Of a stretch of DNA of 64,000 nt, positions 46,139 through 59,677 are shown piece by piece. The position numbers were made by a program, and so were the translations under genes. The stretch spans positions 310,001 through 374,000 of the forward strand of contig PGTK01000001.1 in NCBI GenBank assembly GCA_002794705.1. The letters run 5' to 3'. Source of the stretch: Candidatus Thermofonsia Clade 1 bacterium (lineage in GTDB: Bacteria; Chloroflexota; Anaerolineae; Aggregatilineales; UBA2796). How positions within the stretch are numbered: position 1 is the stretch's first letter; every line of letters starts with the position of its first letter. Below the pieces are notes generated by a model, which did not search any database, had not been told where the DNA came from, and saw nothing but the letters and a program-made list of their open reading frames with translations.

Positions 46139-48216
46139 TCCGCCGTCTGATTCTCACGCTCTGTCTGCTCTTCAGCCTAGCGCTCAGCGGCACAGCCAAT
46201 GCCCAAGCACCTGAGCGCTACGCCCTGCCCGCGCCGATTTGCGCTCTGAGCGCCGCCCGACTCGTCTGCTATGATGTGCGCACGGCGTCGCCGCGCTTCA
46301 TCACGCCGCCTGAGGATCGCGTCATTGCCTTTGCGCTCTCGCCCGCAGCCGATGCAGCGCTCTATCGCACTGAAGATGGGCAAATTGCGATCGTGGGACT
46401 GGATGATCCGCGCCCGATCCTGATCGCCGAGAATATCTCTCTGCCCGCACTTTTGCCGCACGACTCGCACAGCCTCGCTTGGGCGCCTGATGGAGTTGCG
46501 CTCGCTTACCTCACCGCTGAGGGACTGCAGATCGCCTTGCCGACGCCGAACGGTGCGCCGCTGATCCTCTCAGAGACAGCCCGTCAATATGTGAATTTGC
46601 GCTTTTCGCCCTTTGGCGGGCGGCTTGCCGCACAGGATCATTTGGGCGGCTGGACGGTCTTCACATTGGTGACAGAAGATGGTATACGGCGCGGCTTAGC
46701 GCGGATCGGCAGCTTTGATGAGCCAAGCGATGCAGCATGGCTAGATGATAACAGCTTGATCCTCGCGCCGATCAGCGGCGGCTTGCTGCGCCTGAATGTG
46801 ATCGAGACAGCGGAACAGGCATTCCTCACGGAGGCATGGCGCACCCGCGAGGGCGCTTTCACGCGCCTGACGAGCGCCTATGACGGGACAGTCCGTGCTA
46901 TGCAGCGCGTCGGCATGACGCCTGAGGGCACCTTGGTCAGCATTGGCGGCGACGGCACAGCGACGCCCTTCGGCGAACGGCGCGTGGATATCGCCATGAG
47001 GTGGCTTGGCAATGGCAGTCGTTTAGCGTACATTACAAGCGGCACGCCGATTGTGGTCATCCCTGAGTCGGGCGTGGAGGATGCCTTGCCGCTGCAGCGC
47101 GTCCAAGCGCTGGACTGGGCAATGCCGATCTATCAGCGCGTCTCTAACCTCGCCCTTGACGCTGACCTGTACTTCCTCGCCTTTGACGGCATTGATAATC
47201 TCGATTCGTATCGGATTCAGGAGAGCGGTGTACCGCAGGTGTGGCGCTTGCTAGGCAGCGGCGAGCGCGCCGCTGAACAGCTCTCGCGCCTGTCCGAGGG
47301 AGTCCGTGCTTTTGCACTCAGTCCAGATCGGCGGCAAATGGCGGTTGTGAGCGGGCAGGCTGTGGCGATTTTGCCCGCTTTGAACGCTGCGGAGTTGGCT
47401 GCCGCTGCTACTGCCACGCCTGCGTTCAGGCGCGGGACGCCTACACCTGTTCCGCTTAGCTTGCCGAATGTCCCAGAGTCGCGTTTGGTAGCACAGCTGC
47501 GTACAACCACGCTCTCAAGTGTAGATTGGAGCGCTGATGGGCGCTTGATCGCCTTTGTGGATACCGACGGCGCCTATATTGTTGAGGCGCTGAATGACAG
47601 CGTCACTTTGCCGCAACCGCTGACCGTTGCTGCTAGCACACTTGATCGGACATACGATTTTGTGCGCTTCAGCGCTGATGGGCGCTCGCTGCTCTTGGGC
47701 GCTACGCTGAGTGACGGCAGCCGCGAGTTTGCTGTTGCGCCGCTGAGCGAAAATGGCTGGCGCCTGCTGAATTTCCGCGCCGAAGTAGCGACGTGGGGGC
47801 TCAACGCGCTGTTCACGGTCAGGCGCGAGGGCGATCAGTGGCTGCTGAGCGCTTATGACGGGCAAAGCGAGACGATCTTGGCGCGTTCGGCGTATCCGAT
47901 CACAGCTGTGCAACCGATAGGCGCTGCCGCCCGCCTTGCAGAGCAACAGGTCGTGTTTTGGCGGCAGGTGGGCTGGTCAGTGGCGGCAGCAGTGCAGCGC
48001 GTCAGTACAACGGGCAATCCTGAGGTAGTGCGCGTGGAGAGTCCGCCTTTCCCCTTGCCGAATGCCCAGTTCTCGCCGACAGCGCGTTTTGCAGTCGGGC
48101 AGGTGCGTGGCAGAAATGCTAAAATTGATCAACTAATCATACTCGACACAACCAATGGGCGTGCCGTCGCCTTGCGCAATGTACGCGCCCTCGATCATTT
48201 GCAATGGATGAGGTGA
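46135..48216 (+). CDS. secreted TolB/WD40-like beta-propeller protein
   Basis: This 693-residue protein has a signal peptide ending near TANAQA. It then shows at least six blade-like repeats: [78 protein letters not shown]. The general role is binding in the cell envelope; no enzyme motif was seen. ATG 46135 overlaps the end of the CARF-HEPN gene (ATGA) and is followed 5 nt later by the response regulator gene, so it may be in a transcript with the two-component system, perhaps as an outside sensor partner. Confidence 0.75.
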   Translation: MIRRLILTLCLLFSLALSGTANAQAPERYALPAPICALSAARLVCYDVRTASPRFITPPEDRVIAFALSPAADAALYRTEDGQIAIVGLDDPRPILIAENISLPALLPHDSHSLAWAPDGVALAYLTAEGLQIALPTPNGAPLILSETARQYVNLRFSPFGGRLAAQDHLGGWTVFTLVTEDGIRRGLARIGSFDEPSDAAWLDDNSLILAPISGGLLRLNVIETAEQAFLTEAWRTREGAFTRLTSAYDGTVRAMQRVGMTPEGTLVSIGGDGTATPFGERRVDIAMRWLGNGSRLAYITSGTPIVVIPESGVEDALPLQRVQALDWAMPIYQRVSNLALDADLYFLAFDGIDNLDSYRIQESGVPQVWRLLGSGERAAEQLSRLSEGVRAFALSPDRRQMAVVSGQAVAILPALNAAELAAAATATPAFRRGTPTPVPLSLPNVPESRLVAQLRTTTLSSVDWSADGRLIAFVDTDGAYIVEALNDSVTLPQPLTVAASTLDRTYDFVRFSADGRSLLLGATLSDGSREFAVAPLSENGWRLLNFRAEVATWGLNALFTVRREGDQWLLSAYDGQSETILARSAYPITAVQPIGAAARLAEQQVVFWRQVGWSVAAAVQRVSTTGNPEVVRVESPPFPLPNAQFSPTARFAVGQVRGRNAKIDQLIILDTTNGRAVALRNVRALDHLQWMR

Positions 48217-48220
48217 CAGA

Positions 48221-48898
48221 ATGGCAGAGCGCATCTTGGTGATTGAAGATGAGCAGCGCATTGCACAGTTTATTGAGCGCGGCTTGATCTATGAAGGTTT
48301 CCGTGTGGACGTGGCACATGATGGGCGCACAGGTCTAGCCATTGCGCGGGATAATCCGCCAGACCTAGTCATTTTGGACTGGATGTTGCCCGGCATTGAG
48401 GGGATCGAGGTCTGTAAGCGGCTGCGCAACGCCTCAAATGTGCCGATCCTGATGTTGACGGCGAAGGATCAGGTTTCGGATCGTGTGGCGGGCTTAGAGG
48501 CTGGGGCGGATGACTACCTGATCAAACCATTTGAATTTGAAGAGCTGGTGGCGCGCATTCGGGCGCTCTTTCGGCGCTCAACGGTCACTTCCAAGCCGGA
48601 GATTCTGCGTTTCGCCGATCTAGAGCTGGATACCGGCACCCATCGCGCTATGCGCAACGGACGCCCGATTGACCTGACCGCCAAAGAATATGAGTTGCTA
48701 GAGCTATTCATGCGCCATCCGCGCCAAGTCCTGACTCGTGAGACGATCTTCGATCGAGTCTGGAACTACGATTTTGGCGGCGAGAGCAACATCATCGAGG
48801 TCTATGTGCGCTACTTGCGCCAAAAGACCGAAGCACAGGGCGAGCCGCGCTTGCTGCACACTGTGCGCGGCGTGGGCTACGTGCTGCGCGAGGAATAG
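48221..48898 (+). CDS. OmpR/PhoB-family response regulator
   Basis: This 225-residue regulator has a receiver domain with phospho-acceptor Asp in VILDWMLPG (about residue 54), acidic pair EDE at the start, and Lys in [11 protein letters not shown]-terminal winged helix follows ([15 protein letters not shown], then [27 protein letters not shown] in parts). It should bind tandem DNA sites after phosphorylation by the kinase encoded next. The pair is expressed together, after the propeller gene. Confidence 0.93.
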   Translation: MAERILVIEDEQRIAQFIERGLIYEGFRVDVAHDGRTGLAIARDNPPDLVILDWMLPGIEGIEVCKRLRNASNVPILMLTAKDQVSDRVAGLEAGADDYLIKPFEFEELVARIRALFRRSTVTSKPEILRFADLELDTGTHRAMRNGRPIDLTAKEYELLELFMRHPRQVLTRETIFDRVWNYDFGGESNIIEVYVRYLRQKTEAQGEPRLLHTVRGVGYVLREE

Positions 48899-48990
48899 CG
48901 CGTTTTGCTCAGGTAGCTCTCATGGGAGGGCGCATGGGAGCGGATTAGAATCAGAAAGGACGTTCGTAGGCTTTGAACCTGACCTTTCTC

Positions 48991-50439
48991 ATGACAATTC
49001 GCACGCGCCTGACGCTCCTATACTCTGTCTTGCTGGCGCTGGTCATTTTGATTTTCGGCATATCGCTCTTCAGGCTGTTGAGCTGGGCATGGCACAGTCA
49101 GCTAGAGGAGGGGATGCGCGGTGTCGCTCAGCAGATTGTTGAGATCGTCCGTGATGACGCCCTCAGTGATGACGAGTCGCACCCGGCTATTCGCAAGCAA
49201 CTCGCACGGGCGCCCTATCTCACGTTTGCTGTGCAGATTTGGCGGCAAGATGGGCAACTTATCTTCACAACGGATAATGTGGCTTATAGCGCGCCCTTCG
49301 ATGCTGAAAATCGCAACAGCCGTGTTGAGGTCATCCGCGATATCCATCTGCCCGCCGAAGGTATTCACGCGCTAGTCTTCACATCGCCGATCTATACGCG
49401 AGATAGCCGCTATCTCGGCAGCGTCCAGATTCTTTCGCCGCTGACCACGCTTGAAGCTGCCACTGAGCGCTTGCTGCGCGTGACGATCGGCGTTGGCGCG
49501 GTGGCACTGTTGCTTTCCTTCATGATCAGCTCCGTGCTGGCAGGGCAGGTGCTGCAGCCTATTGAAATGATCAACCAGACCGCTAAACAGATCACGGATG
49601 CAAACGATCTGAGCAGGCGCATTCCTTACAACGGTCCGCCCGATGAGATAGGTCAGCTGATCCTGACCTTCAATACCACGCTTGAGCGCCTTGAGCGCTT
49701 ATTCAAGACTCAGCGCCGCTTCGTGGCGGACGTTTCGCATGAGTTGCGCACACCGCTCACCACTTTGCAAGGCAACCTTGACCTGATCAAGCGTCACGGC
49801 ATAGAGGCTGCCTCGCTTGAGGCAATGGAGAGCGAGTTAAAGCGCATGACGCGCCTTGTGGGCGATCTGCTGCTCTTAGCGCAGGCAGACAGCGGATATT
49901 TGCCGCTTGAGGAGCGCGAAGTTGACCTTGATACACTCGTGATCGAGGTTCACAAGCAAGCCAAAGTGCTGAGCCAGACGGTTAAAGTGCGCTTGGTGCC
50001 GCCTGAGCCTGCTCGCGTCAAGGGCGATGCTGATCGGCTTAAGCAGGTCTTGCTGAATTTGGTGACCAATGCCATCAAGTACACGCCTGATGGCGGCGAA
50101 GTGATCCTGAGCCTGACAGCTGAAGGCGGCTATGCTTTCATTCGCGTCACTGATACGGGCATTGGTATCCCCAAAGAGGATTTGCCCTATATTTTCGAGC
50201 GTTTCTACCGTGTGGATAAAGCCCGCGATCGCCAAATTGGCGGCGCGGGGCTAGGACTCTCCATTGCCAAGTGGATTGTCGAGGCTCATCACGGGCGCAT
50301 TGAGGTCGAGAGCGAGGTGGGCAAGGGCTCAACCTTTACCGTGCAACTTCCGCGCATGGACGCCGAAGTTGAGCCTGAGTCCCTGCGCGATACGCGCCCG
50401 CGCATCCCCATTTTGCGCCCTGCCAAGCGCAAGGGCTGA
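48991..50439 (+). CDS. sensor histidine kinase (partner of upstream regulator)
   Basis: This 482-residue membrane kinase has two helices (about 8-30 and 165-185) that enclose an outside sensor of about 135 residues, followed by a HAMP domain. The H-box is VSHELRTPLTTLQGN. The ATPase shows NAIKYTPDGG, DTGIGIP and GGAGLGLSIAKWIVE. Start is uncertain: ATG 48991 is chosen, while TTG 48973 has a distant AAAGGA. It belongs with the response regulator, 92 nt upstream. The sensed signal is unknown. Confidence 0.9.
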   Translation: MTIRTRLTLLYSVLLALVILIFGISLFRLLSWAWHSQLEEGMRGVAQQIVEIVRDDALSDDESHPAIRKQLARAPYLTFAVQIWRQDGQLIFTTDNVAYSAPFDAENRNSRVEVIRDIHLPAEGIHALVFTSPIYTRDSRYLGSVQILSPLTTLEAATERLLRVTIGVGAVALLLSFMISSVLAGQVLQPIEMINQTAKQITDANDLSRRIPYNGPPDEIGQLILTFNTTLERLERLFKTQRRFVADVSHELRTPLTTLQGNLDLIKRHGIEAASLEAMESELKRMTRLVGDLLLLAQADSGYLPLEEREVDLDTLVIEVHKQAKVLSQTVKVRLVPPEPARVKGDADRLKQVLLNLVTNAIKYTPDGGEVILSLTAEGGYAFIRVTDTGIGIPKEDLPYIFERFYRVDKARDRQIGGAGLGLSIAKWIVEAHHGRIEVESEVGKGSTFTVQLPRMDAEVEPESLRDTRPRIPILRPAKRKG

Positions 50440-50446
50440 GCCACTC

Positions 50447-51199
50447 CTAGTGCTTGATGATCTTACTCAGGAAGGTTTTCATGCGCTCAGTTTTCGGCGT
50501 TGTGAAGATCGTCTCAGGATCGCCTTGCTCTACAATCTCGCCTTGATCCATGAAAATGGCGCGAGTGGCGGCAGCGCGGGCAAAGCCCATCTCATGGCTC
50601 ACCACCAGCATGGTCATGCCTTCGCGGGCGAGGGCAAGCATCACGTCCAGCACTTCTTTGATCATTTCGGGGTCTAGGGCACTGGTTGGCTCATCGAAGA
50701 GCATGATCTTTGGACCCATGGCGAGCGCACGGGCGATCGCTACGCGCTGCTGCTGACCGCCGCTGAGCTGACCGGGATAGGCGTCCGCTTTCTCAGGGAT
50801 GCCGACTTTCTCCAGCAGCTCACGGGCAATTTTGACCGCCTCTTTGCGGCTGCGCTTGCGCACTACGCGCTGTGCAAGGCAGATATTCTCCAATGCCGTG
50901 TAGTTTGGGAATAGATTGAAGCTCTGAAAGACCATGCCGACCTCAGCGCGCACTTTGTTGATGTTCGCGGCTGAGTCCAGCGCGATGCCGTCTACGATGA
51001 TTGAGCCGCTATCGAAATTTTCAAGGCGATTGATGCAGCGCAGCAAAGTAGACTTGCCCGATCCGCTTGGACCGATGATCGTGATGACCTCGCCTACATA
51101 GACCTCAAGGCTGACGCCGCGCAAGGCATGGACAACACCACGCGGCGTGCGAAAGTACTTATTGACGTTCTGGATTGAGATGATCGGCGATTTGTCCAT
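50447..51199 (-). CDS. polar amino-acid ABC transporter ATPase
   Basis: This 250-residue ABC ATPase is of the GlnQ/ArtP group. Walker A is [11 protein letters not shown], signature [15 protein letters not shown], Walker [15 protein letters not shown], and the switch His is in VVSHEMGFA. It powers import through the permease encoded directly upstream (11 nt). It is close to textbook in length and motif content. A dedicated substrate-binding protein is missing from the operon. Confidence 0.93.
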   Translation of the reverse strand: MDKSPIISIQNVNKYFRTPRGVVHALRGVSLEVYVGEVITIIGPSGSGKSTLLRCINRLENFDSGSIIVDGIALDSAANINKVRAEVGMVFQSFNLFPNYTALENICLAQRVVRKRSRKEAVKIARELLEKVGIPEKADAYPGQLSGGQQQRVAIARALAMGPKIMLFDEPTSALDPEMIKEVLDVMLALAREGMTMLVVSHEMGFARAAATRAIFMDQGEIVEQGDPETIFTTPKTERMKTFLSKIIKH

Positions 51200-51210
51200 T
51201 GCGAAAATCC

Positions 51211-52776
51211 TCAGTGTGGTAGCGCTAGGCGGCGCTCAACGGCGCGCACTAGCACAGAGAGCAATAGAGTCATGCATAAATAAAGCGCGCCAATGGTGAT
51301 GTACGGCTCAAAGACGCGAAAGGTATCAGCAGCGAAGATTCGGGCGCGCTGAGTCATCTCCGGCAGCGCGATCACGGTCAGGAGTGCCGTATCTTTGAGC
51401 ATAGCGATGAATTCATTGCCCAGCGGCGGCAACACTACGCGGAACGCCTGCGGCAAGATGATGTAGCGCATTGCTTGCAGGTAGCTCATGCCTAAGCTGC
51501 GCGCTGCCTCCATTTGCCCGCTCCCGATGCTCTGAATGCCGGCGCGGAACAGCTCAGCGAGATAGGCGCCATAGCAGATCGCCAAGCCCAGAATACCGCG
51601 ACTGAGCGGCGGTAGATCGCTATTGGCGGCGAACAATCCTATCACAACGATCAGCGTTGTCCCCATGATCGCAGCAGCGATGATCGGCTGCCAGAACGAC
51701 TCCGGCTCTGTTTTAAGCAAGGGGCGCTTGCCCCACGCCTGCGTCAAAGCGACAGTGAGCGCCAAAACACCGATGATCAGCTGCAAAGTCGGCGCGATTC
51801 TGGGAAACTCATCGCGCAGCCAGACGTAGAGCGCAAAATTGACGAATAGAAGGGTCACGAGGAGCGGTACACCGCGCAGCACCTCTACATAGACCGTAGC
51901 CGTGTTATAGAGGATCGGATTATCCGAGATGCGCATGAGACCGACGATCAAGCCGATCACAACGGCAAAAGCAAAAGCGACCACTGCCACAAACAGCGTT
52001 AGGAAGATGCCTGAATCGCAGCCGACAAGGTTATTCAGAGCGCACTCAGCCGGCGTGTAGCGCACTATGTTCACAATGTCGCTTTGGCGCACAGGGACGA
52101 TCACTTCGGGCGCAAGTTCGATCAGGAAACTATCCGCGCCTGCCTCCAATACAGTCCCGCTGAGTGTATTTGCCTCGCGCTCAGGGTTCAAGGGCAGAAT
52201 CACGCGGCAGCGCCCCTCAGGGCTAGGCGGACAGTTTTCAGGGATACGCTGCACGCCCTCCATCTGAACATCGAACTTGCGCACCTCTTGACGATCGCCG
52301 TCGTCGGTCACAATGCGAAAACGTCCCATATCTTCGAAGATCAGGACGCCGCTGATCTGGGCGCGCAAGAGCGTGATAGTTGAATCAACGGGACATTCGC
52401 CCTCAGGCGCAGGTGGCGTGCAGATCAGCATGGCGATATCGGAGCGCGGCACGCGAATAGTCACTTGCCGACTGGTCTCCACATTCAAAACATCGCCCAC
52501 TTGTCCCACAAAAATGCCTTCCACGCGCCGTGTGCCGCCATCTTCTGTGCGCACGTCATAGATCACATTGGCAAAGCGCGTGGTGGTCAGGCGCGGATCG
52601 TCGGTCACAAAAATCAGGGCGCGGCGATAGATCGGGCTGGTAAAAAACGAATAGAAAATCATCGCTAAGCCCGCCACAATGATGATTGCCCACCATGGCA
52701 GGCGCGCTACACGCATAGCAATGCGTTCTAAGATAGGTATGCTAGCGACTTCACGTTGTGCCATCTTTGCAGACAT
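51211..52776 (-). CDS. amino-acid ABC permease with large inserted domain
   Basis: This 521-residue protein is roughly double the usual length. The C-terminal part (from about residue 255) is a standard HisMQ-type permease with [15 protein letters not shown] and the EAA loop [19 protein letters not shown]. Before it, a first helix (about 28-46) leads into about 205 residues likely outside the membrane. This insert repeats a strand pattern and has three cysteine pairs ([28 protein letters not shown]). It might act as a built-in or docking sensor, since no binding protein is adjacent. The start ATG 52776 is uncertain; a second ATG is four codons later. Confidence 0.88.
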   Translation of the reverse strand: MSAKMAQREVASIPILERIAMRVARLPWWAIIIVAGLAMIFYSFFTSPIYRRALIFVTDDPRLTTTRFANVIYDVRTEDGGTRRVEGIFVGQVGDVLNVETSRQVTIRVPRSDIAMLICTPPAPEGECPVDSTITLLRAQISGVLIFEDMGRFRIVTDDGDRQEVRKFDVQMEGVQRIPENCPPSPEGRCRVILPLNPEREANTLSGTVLEAGADSFLIELAPEVIVPVRQSDIVNIVRYTPAECALNNLVGCDSGIFLTLFVAVVAFAFAVVIGLIVGLMRISDNPILYNTATVYVEVLRGVPLLVTLLFVNFALYVWLRDEFPRIAPTLQLIIGVLALTVALTQAWGKRPLLKTEPESFWQPIIAAAIMGTTLIVVIGLFAANSDLPPLSRGILGLAICYGAYLAELFRAGIQSIGSGQMEAARSLGMSYLQAMRYIILPQAFRVVLPPLGNEFIAMLKDTALLTVIALPEMTQRARIFAADTFRVFEPYITIGALYLCMTLLLSVLVRAVERRLALPH

Positions 52777-52852
52777 AATTAATCTTCAGCAGAGTGCTCG
52801 GAAAACTGGCTGCATTATAGCTTATTTCTCACGTCCGTGTGAGCGTGCTTGC

Positions 52853-53698
52853 CTATGGCAGGGGCAATGCGCCGTAGTAACGCCGCACGAGACGCTGCCC
52901 TTCAGGGCTTTGAATCCAAGCGAAAAAAGCCCGGTAGAGATCGTCAGCGGGCTCAGCGTTGCCCACGATCAGGATCGGCGAGCGCAGAGCATAACTGCCA
53001 ACTGTGAGCGCTTCAGGCGTCGGCAAAACTCCGTCAAAAGCGACCATGCGCACGCCCTCGCCCACGTAGCTGGCTGCGACGTATCCGATGCTGTTGGGGT
53101 CAGCGCGCACTAGATCGATCACGCTTTGGCTAGTCGGGGCGAGGCGCGCTGTGCGCGTAATCGGCTGATTACCCAGCAAGAGCGCCTGCACAATGGCGCC
53201 TTCGCTGCTCTCAGGAGGGCGCGCTACCACCTGCACGGGGCGATCCGCGCCGCCCAGCTCAGCCCAGCTGATCACCTGCCCGCGCAAGATCGCTCGCGCC
53301 TGAGAGGGAGTCAGGTTGCTGAGCAAATTGCTGGGATGCACTACAAAGGCAATGCCCAGTTGCCCAACTGGCGTTGCCCACAGGCTGCCATTCTCCTCGA
53401 CAAGACGCGGATCGGGCAGATGGCTGAGAACGGCGAAGGGAATTTCGCCACGCGCCAGCTCTATGAGAGCGAAGTGTGGCTCAAGCGTAGTGATATCCCA
53501 AGCGATCAAGGCATTGTTCTCACGGAAATTGTTGGTGAGGTCGCGCAGCAGAGGTGCGCTGGCGCTATCTACTAGCAAGCGCAGCGAGAAAGTCTGCGGC
53601 GTGGGACTGGCAGGCAAGCTGGCGCGGCAGCCTGCAATTGCCAGCGAAAGTGCCACAAGGGTACGCCGTGCTGAACGCCAAGAGGTTGTCAAGATCAC
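52853..53698 (-). CDS. PstS-like substrate-binding lipoprotein
   Basis: This 282-residue protein is in the phosphate-type binding-protein family. A short signal peptide ends in the lipobox AIAGC. The body has LARGEIPFAVLSHLPD, the QARAILRGQVISWAELGG segment typical of PstS-like proteins, and SIGYVAASYV near the end. Start GTG 53698 is chosen because AGGGG lies seven bases upstream; the frame extends far up without support. No phosphate permease or PhoU genes are adjacent. The ligand is probably an oxyanion but is not proven. Confidence 0.8.
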   Translation of the reverse strand: MILTTSWRSARRTLVALSLAIAGCRASLPASPTPQTFSLRLLVDSASAPLLRDLTNNFRENNALIAWDITTLEPHFALIELARGEIPFAVLSHLPDPRLVEENGSLWATPVGQLGIAFVVHPSNLLSNLTPSQARAILRGQVISWAELGGADRPVQVVARPPESSEGAIVQALLLGNQPITRTARLAPTSQSVIDLVRADPNSIGYVAASYVGEGVRMVAFDGVLPTPEALTVGSYALRSPILIVGNAEPADDLYRAFFAWIQSPEGQRLVRRYYGALPLP

Positions 53699-53863
53699 GC
53701 TCACGCCCCTTGTGTGGCTGTGCTGCAGATTGAATGCCAACTCAAGCTGCTCAATCCTTTCTGAGTAGGCATAACAAAACCTGACTTGCTCTGAGCCAGA
53801 GACCCAAAGCAGCCTTAGCGCACAGCTGATCCCCACGATCAGCTGCGAGAGATGCGTGCGCCG

Positions 53864-56540
<2,677 letters not shown>

Positions 56541-56638
56541 TCGCGCACCCATCCCTCCGACTTTCAGCCGAAAAATCTACTCAATTCTAGCGATGTGTGC
56601 CACAATCTAGCCTGTAACTATTCGCTGAGGAGCAAAAG

Positions 56639-58375
56639 ATGTTTGAGAACCTACCAAAAAGTGCGCTAGAGGCTATGGACTGGCGCATGGAACACTATCA
56701 GCCGTACTTTCAAACGCTCTATGAGACCGAGCTGACCGCTGAGAACGTCGCGGCGTGGCTGAAGGGTTGGACTCAGCTGGGCGACCTGATCATGGAGGTC
56801 TTTTCGCGCCTCGCCGTAGCGAACTCGCAGAATACAGCCGATCCTGAGGCGGAGCGGCGCTATTTGAGCTACGTCGAGAGCATGTTGCCGCCTCTGCAAA
56901 TGGCGAACAACCTGTTGCAACGCAAGCTAGTAGAGAGCGGTCTGCAGCCTGAGGGCTTTGAGGTGCCGTTGCGCAACATGCGCGTGGAGCTAGAGATTTT
57001 CCGTGAGGCGAACTTGCCGCTCTTTGTGGAAGAGCAGAAGCTCGGCACAGAGTATGACAAGATCATTGGCGCGCAGACCGTGACGTGGGAAGGCGAAGAG
57101 ATTCCGCTGGCTAAGCTGCAAACTGTGGCACAAAATCCCGATCGGTCTGTGCGTGAGCGCGCATGGCGGCTCGCCCATGAGCGCTATTTGGCAGATCGGG
57201 AGGCGCTTAATGCGCTGTGGGTCAAATTTTTGAACGTGCGCCAACAGATCGCTGCCAACGCAGGCTTCAGCACCTACCTTGAGTACCGCTGGAAGGCAGC
57301 GGGACGCTTTGATTACACGCCACAGGACTGTCTGAATTTCCACGCTGCGATTGAAGAAGTGGTGGTACCTGCAATGGTGCGCCTCTTAGAGCGGCAACGC
57401 CGTGCGCTCGGCGTTGAGACCTTGCGCCCGTGGGATATGAATATTGACCCGACTCATCCTATGCAGCTGAGCGTTGATCCGCATCCGCGCCCTGCTCTGA
57501 AGCCGTATCAATCTATTGAGGAGCTGGAGGCGCGCACAGAGGCGATTTTCCACAGCGTTGACCCGACTTTGGGCGAATACTTTGCCACTATGCGCCGCGA
57601 AGGCTTGCTGGACTTGGAAAATCGCCCGAACAAGGCGCCCGGCGGCTACTGCACGGCGTTTCCCGTTGCCAAGCGTCCCTTCATCTTCATGAACGCAGTC
57701 GGTTTGCATGATGACGTGCAGACTCTCCTGCATGAGGCGGGTCATGCTTTCCACGTCTTTGAGAGCGCGCCTTTGCCCTATCTGCAGCAGCGCGAGACGC
57801 CAATTGAGTTCGCTGAGATCGCTTCAATGGGCATGGAGCTGCTTGCTGCGCCCTATTTGAGCGCCGATCAGGGCGGCTATTACAGTCCTGCTGATGCTGC
57901 TCGCGCCCGCCTTGAGCATTTGCAGAACATGATCACCTTCTGGGCGTACATGGCAGTTGTGGATGCCTTCCAGCACTGGGTCTATACCAATATTGAAGCG
58001 GCAAAAGACCCCGCCGCCTGCGATGCTCAGTGGTCAGCGCTGTGGGATCGCTTCATTCAGGGCGTGGATTGGTCAGGTCTGGATGATTTCAAGGCGACGG
58101 GCTGGCACCGCAAGCTGCACATCTTCCGCATCCCGTTCTACTATGTGGAGTACGGCTTGGCACAGCTGGGGGCAGCACAGGTCTGGCGTGGCGCCTTGAG
58201 CGATCAGAGCAGCGCCGTGGCGCGTTACCGTCAGGCGTTAGCACTGGGCGGATCAGCGCCATTGCCACAGCTCTACCAGACGGCGGGCGCCCGCTTCGCC
58301 TTTGATGCTGCGACCCTCCGCGAGGCAGTGGCGCTGATCGAACAGACCATTGAGCAGCTCAGCGCTGTCCATTAA
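56639..58375 (+). CDS. pepF: M3-family oligoendopeptidase F
   Basis: This 578-residue cytoplasmic zinc peptidase trims short peptides. The zinc site is HEAGHAFH (about residue 365), and the downstream glutamate is in EFAEIASMGMELLA. The helical N-terminal half fits the PepF/M3B group. ATG 56639 is preceded by GAGGAG. Length is as expected (about 560-600). It stands alone between the PPC protein (divergent) and the kai cluster, which begins 114 nt later. Confidence 0.93.
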   Translation: MFENLPKSALEAMDWRMEHYQPYFQTLYETELTAENVAAWLKGWTQLGDLIMEVFSRLAVANSQNTADPEAERRYLSYVESMLPPLQMANNLLQRKLVESGLQPEGFEVPLRNMRVELEIFREANLPLFVEEQKLGTEYDKIIGAQTVTWEGEEIPLAKLQTVAQNPDRSVRERAWRLAHERYLADREALNALWVKFLNVRQQIAANAGFSTYLEYRWKAAGRFDYTPQDCLNFHAAIEEVVVPAMVRLLERQRRALGVETLRPWDMNIDPTHPMQLSVDPHPRPALKPYQSIEELEARTEAIFHSVDPTLGEYFATMRREGLLDLENRPNKAPGGYCTAFPVAKRPFIFMNAVGLHDDVQTLLHEAGHAFHVFESAPLPYLQQRETPIEFAEIASMGMELLAAPYLSADQGGYYSPADAARARLEHLQNMITFWAYMAVVDAFQHWVYTNIEAAKDPAACDAQWSALWDRFIQGVDWSGLDDFKATGWHRKLHIFRIPFYYVEYGLAQLGAAQVWRGALSDQSSAVARYRQALALGGSAPLPQLYQTAGARFAFDAATLREAVALIEQTIEQLSAVH

Positions 58376-58415
58376 GGCGTTATTTTTCAGCCATCAATTT
58401 TGCCAAAAACTGTGC

Positions 58416-58423
58416 CATAATAT
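58416..58423 (+). promoter_or_regulatory. possible -10 region of the kai cluster
   Basis: CATAAT/TAATAT overlap at 58416-58423, with no convincing -35. Transcription would begin just before the 13-bp inverted repeat. Confidence 0.35.
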
Positions 58424-58432
58424 CTAGTGAGC

Positions 58433-58467
58433 GCATTGGACGTTTCAGCGAGGCAAACGTCCAATGC
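58433..58467. promoter_or_regulatory. 13-bp inverted repeat before the kai cluster
   Basis: GCATTGGACGTTT (58433-58445) is repeated exactly as its complement AAACGTCCAATGC (58455-58467), with a 9-nt loop. It sits 21 nt before the first kai-cluster start. Without a T-run it is more likely an operator or a 5' mRNA hairpin than a terminator. Confidence 0.55.
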
Positions 58468-58488
58468 CTCTAGATCGGAAACGGCACA

Positions 58489-59364
58489 GTGGTGGACTTT
58501 GGGCTGAGCGAACTGGCATTTACACAGGCGATTCTTGATGCGCTACCCGATCATGTAGCCATCCTTGCTGCAGACGGCACGATTCTCGCTGTGAACGCTG
58601 CATGGCGAGAGTTTGCGCGCCAAAACGGCGACCCACAGACCTTACACACCGATGTTGGCACAAATTATTTTGATGTTTGTCGCCGTGCCAGCGCGCCTGA
58701 GAGCGTTGAGGCGCTCAGCACGCTAGAGGGAATGCACGCCGTGCTGCAGGGCGAACTGGCTGACTTTCAGTTGGAGTATCCTTGTCACTCGCCTGATCGT
58801 GAGCGCTGGTTTTTGTTGCACGTCACGCCGATTCGCGCAGCGGCTCACAGTGCGCCTTCGGGCTTGCTAGTGCGCCATATTGAGATTACAGAGCGCGTGA
58901 TTAGCGCACGCAAGGCTTGGCAAGCCCGCACACAGCAAGAGATTAACTCAGTGGCGCAGCTGAACGCGCCTGCAGCGCCCGTCACGGGACAGCTCTTCGG
59001 CGCACAGGCGCTTTACCAGAGTCAGCCACGCCTGTTTGAGCGGCTCAGCGCGGAATACCGAGAGCTGCTCGATCAAGCTGTTGCGCAGCGTCCTTTTGGC
59101 GAGTGGCACGAGCGCTCGGAGGCGCTGCGCCGCCTTGCCGCCCGACTGGGCGCTCTGCGCGCTGTGCCACGCGATATTATCGAGCTGCACGTGCGCACCA
59201 TGCGCGCCATTATGGATGATGAGTCCAATCTCAAGGCTGAAGTCTACGCTGAGGAAGGGCGCCTTGCTGTGCTGGAGCTGATGGGCTATTTGGCATCTTT
59301 TTACCGCACGTATGCATTGGGCATTTTGCGCGCCGCACTGCCCAATCCGCTGAGAGAAGATTAG
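58489..59364 (+). CDS. PAS protein with KaiA-like C-terminal domain
   Basis: This 291-residue protein has a PAS domain at about 10-137 (VNAAWREFARQNG is typical) and a helical domain at about 180-278. The second part parallels the KaiC-binding C-terminal domain of cyanobacterial KaiA at three places: AEYRELL near 188, VPRDIIELHVRTM near 226-238 (KaiA has a V-P-x-x-x-I-x-E-I-H pattern), and GRLAVLELMGYLASFYR near 257-273. The same fold occurs in RsbU N-terminal domains, so that is the alternative. Its stop lies 3 nt before kaiB, so it is in the kaiBC operon. PAS would replace the pseudo-receiver of KaiA as the input. Start is GTG 58489 (another GTG follows). Confidence 0.75.
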   Translation: MVDFGLSELAFTQAILDALPDHVAILAADGTILAVNAAWREFARQNGDPQTLHTDVGTNYFDVCRRASAPESVEALSTLEGMHAVLQGELADFQLEYPCHSPDRERWFLLHVTPIRAAAHSAPSGLLVRHIEITERVISARKAWQARTQQEINSVAQLNAPAAPVTGQLFGAQALYQSQPRLFERLSAEYRELLDQAVAQRPFGEWHERSEALRRLAARLGALRAVPRDIIELHVRTMRAIMDDESNLKAEVYAEEGRLAVLELMGYLASFYRTYALGILRAALPNPLRED

Positions 59365-59367
59365 TGT

Positions 59368-59670
59368 ATGTACGTGCTGAAATTATATGTCACAGGTCAG
59401 ACGACGCGGACAGAACGTGCTATTTACAATTTATACGATCTCTGTAATAAATATTTGGCAGACAACTACGAGATTACAGTGATTGACGTTCTGGAATATC
59501 CGCAGCTGGCGGAAGAGGAGAAAATCCTAGCCACGCCGACCGTCATCCGCGAACTCCCCTTGCCGCACCGCCGACTGGTCGGCGATCTCTCAGACGTGGA
59601 GCGAGTCTTGAATGCTCTTGATCTCACAGTTCCCTTGAAACGCTCTGAAAAGGATAGGTTAGAGGAATAG
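59368..59670 (+). CDS. kaiB: circadian-type protein KaiB
   Basis: This 100-residue thioredoxin-like protein is a clear KaiB: it begins YVLKLYVTGQT, and contains IDVLEYPQLAEEEKILATPT (in two parts) and VGDLSDVERVL, all typical of KaiB. KaiB changes fold to bind the CI ring of KaiC in the oscillator. It has the short C-terminal tail of ordinary KaiB, ending in an acidic/basic stretch. It is encoded 3 nt after the KaiA-like gene and 7 nt before kaiC. Confidence 0.95.
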   Translation: MYVLKLYVTGQTTRTERAIYNLYDLCNKYLADNYEITVIDVLEYPQLAEEEKILATPTVIRELPLPHRRLVGDLSDVERVLNALDLTVPLKRSEKDRLEE

Positions 59671-59677
59671 TAGAGTA

